DNA of 64,000 bases, taken from positions 186,001 through 250,000 of the forward strand of contig JAGTJM010000001.1 in assembly GCA_020747015.1 (NCBI GenBank), given 5' to 3'. Shown in pieces: positions 57,124 to 64,000 of the stretch (the stretch's first letter is position 1; each line of letters opens with the position of its first letter). Position numbers and translations under genes: made by a program. The DNA comes from Pyrenochaeta sp. MPI-SDFR-AT-0127 (taxonomy: Eukaryota; Ascomycota; Dothideomycetes; Pleosporales; Cucurbitariaceae). The notes under the pieces are model-generated. The model saw nothing but the letters and a program-made list of their open reading frames with translations. It was not told where the DNA came from and did not search any database.

Positions 57124-58128
57124 TCAGTAGCTCTCCACCTCAGCCCGCTTATCACCACTCGTGTCTGGCATCCAGCCTTTCGGACGCTCACTCCCTCGCA
57201 CTGTAAGACCGTACAGCGCCTTCTCCACCTTGTCTACGCACTCCCGCATGACCGGCATCTTCTTCGTTTCCAGCTCGTGCGAAAACTTAGATCCTCCAGG
57301 CGCCTCAAACATCTCCAGCTGCAGTCGAATCGCACGCAGGTCATCAAGCACCGTCCGTGGTTTCTGAGCCTCATCTGCAGGTAAATGTTGCTCGTCTATG
57401 TCCATCTTATCGCTGGAGTCATTCTGGTCGTCATTCATCTTAGCCCTTTTGTTAGTAAAAGCCTGCTCCCCGCTTGGTAGCTTTCCACTCGTAGCCATAC
57501 TCGTGACCGAAAACCTCATCAACTCTCCTGTCATGTCGCAGATGCCGAGGACGTAATCCTCTGGGGTAAGCGAGACAGCCCCAGCCTCGCCGCTCATAGC
57601 TGCAATTCGTGATTTTGCCTCATCGTACGACACGAGTCCTTGTGTCTCAAGGTAGTGCTGGAAGCTGAGTGCCTCCATGAATTCTTGATTGCCACCGGTG
57701 ATGTTGTGAGAGTAGCGATACGCATTTAGTCCCTGAAGATCAGCTGCAATGCTGTTGTACTGCTTTTCGATGGTTTCCCAGTACTGTGCATTGTTCTTGT
57801 TCACAAATGCCGGGACTGGCTGGCCGACAGTGCGGACTCTGCTTGAATTAGATTCAATCTAATCGTAGATCACGTCAAGAAGCTAACCTCTGCAATGTGA
57901 AGATGCTGTGATCCTGTCAGCAATCTTCAATGACCTCGCAGACAATTGTTTTTACATCTTCTTGCTCGACGCGGTGATGTCGCGCGAAGCTTTGATAATC
58001 CTCTCTCTTCGGTCGTGGTGCTCGTCCAATTCTTTCCGGAAACCTTCAAACATCGCCAGGAAGGGTGATGCAGACTGCTCTGGCTTTTCGTTCACCATTG
58101 TGCCGTCTCTTGATCGTTTAAAACCCAT
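57124..58128 (-). CDS. TSNAX: Translin-associated factor X (TRAX)
   Basis: Partner of translin in the C3PO endoribonuclease, which trims tRNA 5' leaders in Neurospora and passenger strands in animals. Exon 1 starts at ATG 58128: MGFKRSRDGTMVNEKPEQSA, then FLAMFEGFRKELDEHHDRRE and IIKASRDITASSKKM. After an intron, IFSLQRVRTVGQPVPAFVNK joins NAQYWETIEKQYNSIAADLQ. Family motifs follow: NQEFMEALSFQHYLETQGLV, LTPEDYVLGICDMTGELMRF and DLRAIRLQLEMFEAPG. The DMTGELMR helix with Asp and Glu is the catalytic-type helix of TRAX. An inserted acidic loop (DDQNDSSDKMDIDE) is fungal. Stop at 57124. Translin itself is not in the window. Confidence 0.92.
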
Positions 58129-58412
58129 GAGTTTGCCTTGCAGTCGTTTGTAGAAGACGTTTAAGATATGGCTGGAGCTGTCCGCTGATGCTCAACTTCA
58201 CGTGGGGACTAGACTATTAAGGCGCTAGTCTGACTCGGCTACTCTTTACCTTGTGGCGACTTAGCCACCTTTGTGTTTCCTTGAGATCGCGAGTGTCTTC
58301 GTTTAGCAAGTGTCATTCTGCAGGTTTCCATTTATTTACTGGCCTATTGTCCTTTCATTCATTGGTACTTTGCATTGGCGGCGCGTCTGGGTTTTCCGAG
58401 TAAGATAACAAC
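58129..58412. promoter_or_regulatory. Shared divergent promoter (TRAX / GPI14)
   Basis: 284 bp between start codons pointing apart. Contains T/C-rich tracts before the GPI14 start. No specific site assigned. Confidence 0.5.
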
Positions 58413-59765
58413 ATGGCTCTTCCCTCCTTTTTTCGGAGCCAGCGTGCTGTTTTCTCGGCGTCTGTTGTCCTACGTGCAGTCTTCTTGTTGTACGGTCTTT
58501 GGCAAGATGCCAATTCTCCAATGAAGTATACAGACATCGACTACTATGTCTTCACAGACGCTGCACGCGCCATCTCCCATGGCCAATCCCCATACGCCAG
58601 GGATACTTATCGCTACACACCCCTCCTAGCCTGGCTCATTTATCCCACTGTCTGGCCCGGCAAGTTCTGGTTTTCCTTTGGCAAGATCCTATTTGCTGTG
58701 GGTGATGTTGCAGCCGGCTGGATGATGTTTCGAATCTTGAAAGAGTACAGGAAGATGAGCGATGAAAGAGCATTGAAGTTTGCGAGTATCTGGTTGTTGA
58801 ACCCAATGGTCGCGACAATTAGTACGAGGGGCAGCTCAGAAGGGCTTTTGGGTGTATTTGTAACCGCCTTGCTTTGGGCGGTGCTAGCGAAGAGGATAGT
58901 CCTTGCTGGCCTCTTGTTGGGCTTTGCAGTGCACTTCAAGATTTACCCATTCGTCTATGCGGCTTCCATCGTCTGGTGGCTCGACGAGAGTAAGAATAAA
59001 AAAATACGGGACAAAACTGCAAGGCCCTCAGCATCGCTAGTCGATCAAGTCTTGGCCTTCATCAACCCACAGAGAATAACATTAGCCGTCGCCAGCCTCT
59101 TAGCCTTTCTTGGTCTGAATGTTGGCATGTATTCTTCGTACGGCTACCCTTTCCTCGAACATAGCTACTTCTACCATCTCATTCGGATCGACCACCGACA
59201 CAACTTCTCGCCCTACAACACCCTCTTATACCTCAACTCCTCGCCGAAGCCGACGGAGTCCGGGTCTGGTGTGCAATCATTTGAACTTGAGCGCCTCGCC
59301 TTTCTTCCACAGCTGCTTCTGAGTGCCGTGTTTATTCCATTGGCACTAGCGAAGAAAGACCTGCCAAGCACAATGCTAGCACAAACATTTGCCTTTGTTG
59401 CATTCAATAAGGTTTGCACGAGTCAAGTAAGTCGATCTCGTTTGAGTCTCCAGGAATAGTACTAACAAGGCACTCAGTACTTCCTCTGGTATATGATGTT
59501 TCTCCCGTACTACCTTCCCGACTCGACCCTACTGCGATCCTCCATGATCGGCATCACCGCACTCGTACTCTGGGTTGCGGGCCAAGTGGCCTGGTTGCAG
59601 CAGGGCTTCCAGCTCGAATTCAATGGGCACTCGACATTTGTACCAGGACTGTGGTTGTCTAGCATACTCTTTTTCTTAGTCAACGTAGGGATCCTAGGTG
59701 TCATCATTCACGATACGAGATCAAAAGCACACAGTGGGTTCAGGAAGCAAGGGAAAAGAACCTAA
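58413..59765 (+). CDS. GPI14: GPI mannosyltransferase I (PIG-M)
   Basis: Adds the first alpha-1,4-mannose to the GPI anchor precursor in the ER lumen. Polytopic membrane protein of the GT50 type. The N-terminal lumenal loop carries the DxD motif in MKYTDIDYYVFTDAARAIS, followed by SPYARDTYRYTPLLAWLIY, which is near-invariant in the family. Further: LLNPMVATISTRGSSEGLLG, GFAVHFKIYPFVYAASIVWW and FLEHSYFYHLIRIDHRHNFS, then PYNTLLYLNSS. An intron (GTAAGT..CTCAG, about 59427-59478) joins FNKVCTSQ to YFLWYMMFLPYYLPDSTLLR. Stop at 59765, about 430 residues, normal. Confidence 0.95.
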
Positions 59766-60810
59766 GTAGACATTCTATGTTTGCAATGTACAATATAGAA
59801 CACCATTTTGCACCTGTACTGGAATCTACTATTCAGCAGTCAAGACCAAAAGAACAGTGTGCCAACGACTATGGAATCAAGAGGAAGCAAAATTGTTTCA
59901 ATAGTGCGACAATATTAAATGTGATTGTAAATTGACCTCCAAGCAGAAGTAATTGATCATATTGGTATCGAACCGCCATCCGGCATGATTCAGTGACATT
60001 GTGAATACACGATGCTGAGTCTACCTCCTAGGCAAAGAATGACAAGTAGCCTTCTGTTGCGTGATTTAAGCAGCGACAATACTGTAGATTAACTTGACTT
60101 TTAAAGTACCAGAATTGACCCTAACCCTGACCCTAACCCTAACCCTCCTCCTGCACGTCCTCCTGCCATTGCATCCAGTTCTGAGCATGGGAAGGGCAAA
60201 CAAATTGGCTCTAGAAATTCAAACAAATGCACTCGTGTATCTGTGCGGGCGCCAAATAGGTTTGGTGCAAATACAAACAAACGCAGTCCCTCTGTTCGTG
60301 TACTATATATAGAGATAAAGTTAGTCTAGACTATAAAGTATTATAAATAAAATATAGTAGAAGAATACTCTTTTAACGTAGAGATATCTAGAGTGGCGAG
60401 AGAGGTAGAGAGAAGAGTGTATATACTTTCTTACCCCTCTCTTTCTCTCGTCCTACTTTTTCTACTCTTCAATGACTCCTCACCAATAAATTTTCACTTA
60501 CTCTACTCGATCATCCACCCTATCCCATACACCACTTCTTCTTCCAAAGCCACATCCACGCTCCGCCCTCTATCAATCGGCTTACTACCCCAAATAGCGT
60601 AATAATCCCCTCCGTTTGTAGACCGCCGACCCCTAGTGGATGCTAATGCCCTATCACAACCCGACCCGTCCTTCGCTCCACCACCATCCGTACATGATAA
60701 AGATCCGCTTCTGAGTGGAAATTATTCGATTCTAGTTAGTAATCCCCATCCTCCATCTCTTCAACTAACCGGAACCGCACAGTGCCCTCAAATTCCCGTC
60801 CGTTTAGGAA
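59766..60810. other. Intergenic with interstitial telomeric repeat
   Basis: GPI14 3' flank, then the CCCTAA array, then an AT-rich/RIP-like stretch (60300-60480). No supported gene. Confidence 0.5.
60117..60147 (+). repeat. Interstitial telomeric repeat (CCCTAA)n
   Basis: GACCCTAACCCTGACCCTAA followed by CCCTAACCCT: about five units of the canonical fungal telomere hexamer with one A-to-G variant, in the C-strand orientation. Confidence 0.8.
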
Positions 60811-61788
60811 TTAACCAGGCGGCGCTGACAGGCTGCCATCGTCCGAACCAAAACCATCCCGGTGACTGCCCTCAATCCCATTCAAGAAGCTGCCTTGCAG
60901 CCCTGGTATACTGAAAAAACCAGTCCACTCGTCCTCTATAAAAAAACTTGCATTCGTCATACTAGGAAGATGATAGACACCAAATCCTGCTAGCCAATCT
61001 GCTATAAACGGCAATGGCACCTCTATTCCTTCTCCATCCCAAATCCTGCTGGCAATAGGCGGTCCCGAAACGAGGCGAGGAGACGAGGAAACCGAGCCGC
61101 CGTCCACAAGACCAAACCGCAGTTCCCTAGTAAACAAGTGAACCGCATAATTCGCGAGACTATGTTGCATGCTGATATGTCTCTCTTAGTCTTCTAGACA
61201 CGCCTCGCCTTAACGCAGCTCCACCACCCCCGGCCATGGCACATGCTGTAGCTCGCTGCTGGATTACTCTCCACCACCAAACCCTGACAAGGACTGCATA
61301 GCCAAGCAAAAGGCGGTAGCTTAGGCGACTCTCCAATCCAACAAGTCGCCGTACTCTGTGGCCATCCTCGGTTTAATGTCTACGAGCCCAGCGCTACACG
61401 TAGGGGGCAAGCTGCAACACATCACTGTACAGAGCCGACTAAGAGACGAGAGATCACCCCGTAAGACGTCTGGATGACCAAGAGCAGTGATATACGGTAA
61501 CCATTCCATCATGTCTTTCGTAGTCCATTGGGTCGCAGCGCTGCTACCCTTTGCAGCAGCAATAACGAGTCGTTTCCATCCATCCAGGCTTCCCACCATG
61601 CCTAGAGGAACGCCGGACGGAAATTGTACGCTACAACCAACTACCTCTCGCCATACAACCCAGTCATCGCAAGCTTGATAGATAGACCGGCAAACGAGGA
61701 GAAACGTAAGCGCAGAGGAGCAAGGTAATTGGCTACAAATCTGGCGGAGCAGTTCTGTAGACAAATGAGGCAATACCGGAATAGACAT
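60811..61788 (-). CDS. F-box-like protein, gene integrity uncertain
   Basis: ATG 61788 starts SIPVLPHLSTELLRQICSQL, PCSSALTFLLVCRSIYQACD: an F-box-like start seen in fungal substrate-adaptor families. DDWVVWREVVGCSV and a region with GWKRLVIAAAKG follow to a stop at 61321. In another frame just after lies LPPFAWLCSPCQGLVVESNP, Cys-rich and plausible. A third open piece (61170-60811) reads ANYAVHLFTRELRFGLVDGG and SRIWDGEGIEVPLPF. I infer one gene with two introns or a frameshifted one; I could not place clean splice sites. Flanking DNA is AT-rich and repeat-bearing, so decay is possible. Confidence 0.5.
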
Positions 61789-61803
61789 ACTAACACGTAG
61801 CAA

Positions 61804-62717
61804 GACAGACGATCGAATAGGGTTGGCGTAATAGAGAGAGTGTGCGGCGAGAATACCAGTAAGGATAGCATTGTGCGCGGCGATGCTACTTAAACCTAAG
61901 CTACCTAGCTAAAAATAGCGTACACCACCGTAAAACGCATGTACGCCAGGTGCAGTCTAGGTCTAGCGCGCGCGCGCTAGGTGAAACGGTACCTGCTCCT
62001 CTTACGCTGTAAACACGGATCGTTTAGCATACACCTATCCTCTTTTACTAACACACAAGTAGAATACTAGCTATCTAGTTTGTCTAGCTACTCTACGATT
62101 CGGCTACGCCCATTGCAAGATCATGGGTTTCTTAGGCACAGTGAGGGCTGTGTTTGCATGTACCGCTTGACTTGAGACGGTTGCCAGCGCCGCAGCTAGG
62201 TAAGGCCCCAAAAAAGATTTGTGAAACACGCAATAGTACAACGCCGCAACGTACAGTATAGCAAGGTAGCGGCGTAGTGCAGGTATAGTATGAGAAGGAT
62301 TTTCTTACTAGTTAATGAACCGCATTGTATCCAAAAAAAAAGATGTAGATTTATGATTAGAATAATTGGATATACTGGAAAGGACAAGGGTATAGACACC
62401 TTAGGATAACACGATATCCGCATAGCTATAAACTGCTGAGGAACCCCCAAAGGTAGCCAATTACAACAAAATTTTACAGACAAGAGAGAGAGAAAGAGAT
62501 CCAACTAGTAATAACATAAAGAAACGTGTAAATGATGACGGGGGTATCCAACGCCGATCTGGTAATGACATCGCTAAAAGTGCGTTGACAAGAGGGTTCA
62601 AAATAGGGGTGCATCGCTTTGCGCATGGGCCAAGATGCAGGACACTTTGCGATAATACATGCATATCGATGAATGGAGAATAGAAATGAAGCGGAAGCCG
62701 AAGCGGATCGGAGAGGA
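61804..62717. other. Intergenic, nothing recognised
   Basis: 900 bp, AT-rich, with a short self-complementary CTAGCGCGCGCGCTAG at about 61963-61979. Minus frames at 62196-62725 carry hydrophobic low-complexity sequence without motif. Confidence 0.45.
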
Positions 62718-64000
62718 TCAGTCATCCGTCCACATAGGTGGGACCCATTCTTGGCCAGGGTACGAGGTTGCCTTCATGGAAGGCTCGTCGTCTTCAACAG
62801 CGGGTAATTCAAACACCGGTCTTGTAGTGCTGCCTCGTCTCTCCCAGCCAGGTGTTCCTCCGTTGCGACTGCCAGCAACGCTCCGGAGGCTACCGACCCT
62901 TCCGCCACCCGACGCGCTGCGCTCCAGCTCTCGTGCTCGTGCTCGAGCCATGTCACGCTCATGGCGTTCGCGATCAGATTCTGCACGCTGAATTTGAGCT
63001 CGTTGAATCCGCTCCATACGGGCTTGTTCTTCTTGTTGTAGGAGTTGGCGGCGGAGCGATTCGGCACCCATATCAGCTGACGATCGTTGGGGTGACGCGG
63101 CCATCGAAGCAGGCTGAGGGTGCTGCAAAATACCAAGGGAAGGCTGGCGTTGCCGAGGATCCTGTTGTCTGCCGCGGCCCGCATACTCAGTGTCTGTGGT
63201 AATATTGGGCGGTCGGGGACGACGCTCAGAGCGACTCTTGTCCATTCCGTCATTAGGCACACCAGGACCGTCATACGATGGAGGGGGCTCGTCAGGGACA
63301 GATTGCTCATACTGCGGCTCATGACTGGGTGGGGGTGGCGAATACTGCTGTCCTGGTGGAGGGGGAGTCTCGTATTGCTGTAGTGTGGGAGCGATATGCT
63401 GCTGCTGTTGTTCTTCTTTTGGTGGCGAGTTGGAAGGAGGAAACATCGGGCGCATCGGGCTATGCGGGACCTTTGGCGGCGGTGGAGGTGGTGGAAGAGT
63501 TCCAGCAAGCGGATTTACAGGGCTTCGAGGATCGGACGAGTCGGGCGACATAGGAAGAGGAAGTGCCGCAGGTGGCGGGGCTTGGTCAGGGTGAATATGC
63601 GCAGGTTGCGAGTGGGGACTATCTGCAACTCGTTGAGGCTCTTCTTGAGACGGCTGGGCGGGCTGCGACACTGTAAAGGGCTGGGGAGAGCTGCGTGGCA
63701 GCAATTCTTTAAAGCCACCACCATGCATAGGTGCTTGCGGAAGTGGAGCAGCATCATGAACTGGTGTTTGTTCATGGGAAGGTGCACGTGGGGATGGCGA
63801 CTGTGCAGACCTTTCAGCGTGCAATTGTTGCTGAGCGGTAAACTGTGCTTCCATATATTGCCTCTGGCGAGCTCGGACAATCTCCTGTTCGGTTGCACCC
63901 TCTGGAAAGTTCATATGCCATGGCCGTTCTTGTTGCCGCACCTCAGATATGCTACTCATCCTTGGCTTTTGAGGTCGCTGGCCAGGAGGTGGAGAGGCTG
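62718..64000 (-). CDS. Pro/Gln-rich protein, C-terminal part (partial)
   Basis: The frame is open from the right edge of the window to a stop at 62718, so the true start is outside. An internal ATG at 63959 follows ASPPPGQRPQKPR in the same frame. Over 400 residues are Pro/Gln/Ser-rich: PPPPPPP runs, PPSYDGPGVP, many PxxP. Near the end a Glu/Arg-rich helix (EEQARMERIQRAQIQRAESD) and the conserved-looking terminus YPGQEWVPPMWTDD appear. The layout resembles the tail of fungal C2-domain ingression (Inn1/Fic1-like) proteins, which are PxxP-rich; without the N-terminus this is only a guess. Confidence 0.7.
   Translation of the reverse strand, partial: ASPPPGQRPQKPRMSSISEVRQQERPWHMNFPEGATEQEIVRARQRQYMEAQFTAQQQLHAERSAQSPSPRAPSHEQTPVHDAAPLPQAPMHGGGFKELLPRSSPQPFTVSQPAQPSQEEPQRVADSPHSQPAHIHPDQAPPPAALPLPMSPDSSDPRSPVNPLAGTLPPPPPPPKVPHSPMRPMFPPSNSPPKEEQQQQHIAPTLQQYETPPPPGQQYSPPPPSHEPQYEQSVPDEPPPSYDGPGVPNDGMDKSRSERRPRPPNITTDTEYAGRGRQQDPRQRQPSLGILQHPQPASMAASPQRSSADMGAESLRRQLLQQEEQARMERIQRAQIQRAESDRERHERDMARARARELERSASGGGRVGSLRSVAGSRNGGTPGWERRGSTTRPVFELPAVEDDEPSMKATSYPGQEWVPPMWTDD

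Noticed and set aside
61963..61979. CTAGCGCGCGCGCTAG palindrome as a regulatory site
   Set aside because: A short alternating CG run; no gene start nearby and no second copy seen.
1..64000. CRISPR array, prophage, bacterial operon or secondary-metabolite cluster
   Set aside because: No regular direct repeats with spacers, genes are intron-bearing and eukaryotic, and the only P450 is a pseudogene with no backbone enzyme nearby.

Overview
The window is nuclear DNA of a filamentous ascomycete, most likely a dothideomycete (Pleosporales-like). Reasons: many 50-70 bp GT-AG introns with CTAAC/CTRAC branch sites, short intergenic spaces, eukaryotic housekeeping genes in fungal form, a lineage-expanded 'LPLKVRLQVYRYL' protein, and a Ty3/gypsy element whose stop codons look like repeat-induced point mutation (RIP). 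Genus cannot be fixed from the sequence.

Layout. 0-10.5 kb: the 5' part of a DUF8004-like gene (minus, runs off the left edge), an orphan membrane/coiled-coil protein (4331-5578), a Rdx/selenoprotein-W-like CxxC protein (5844-6515), a Caj1/Djp1-type DnaJ protein (7109-8997) and translation factor eIF4E (9625-10495). 10.5-25.6 kb: a repeat island. A small TIR element has been entered twice by one LTR retrotransposon family: a solo LTR (11611-11907, TSD GACTA) and a full-length 7.1 kb chromodomain-bearing Ty3/gypsy element (11994-19125, TSD TTTAG). gag and pol are degraded, but an 801-nt antisense ORF between pol and the LTR is open. Farther right lie a tRNA-derived SINE-like unit, a DUF7730/F-box-like gene, a P450 pseudogene ending in telomere-like repeats, and an array of imperfect CTCC/GGAG palindromes.

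25.6-60 kb: gene-dense core. Squalene synthase (ERG9), a secreted-looking HEWFH zincin-like protein, mitochondrial tyrosyl-tRNA synthetase, a GH36 raffinose synthase/alpha-galactosidase-like enzyme, FSH1-type serine hydrolase, proteasome lid subunit RPN5, an AT-hook/repeat/BRCT protein with a KEN box, the WD40 protein WDR6/Rtt10, a PBDC1/Ypl225w-like eEF1A chaperone, a Ste6-type ABC exporter, a PIN-like/RGG RNA-binding protein, translin-associated factor X, and GPI mannosyltransferase I (PIG-M/GPI14). Three head-to-head pairs share 226-359 bp divergent promoters. 60-64 kb: interstitial telomeric repeats, an F-box-like gene of doubtful integrity, and the C-terminal part of a Pro/Gln-rich protein leaving the right edge.

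Several products belong to translation (eIF4E, mt-TyrRS, WDR6, PBDC1), but they are not an operon-like unit; this is ordinary core genome interrupted by a transposon island. No CRISPR, rRNA or biosynthetic cluster was seen. The least explained items are the open antisense ORF in the mutated retroelement, the AT-hook/BRCT repeat protein, the Cys-rich HEWFH protein and the palindrome array.
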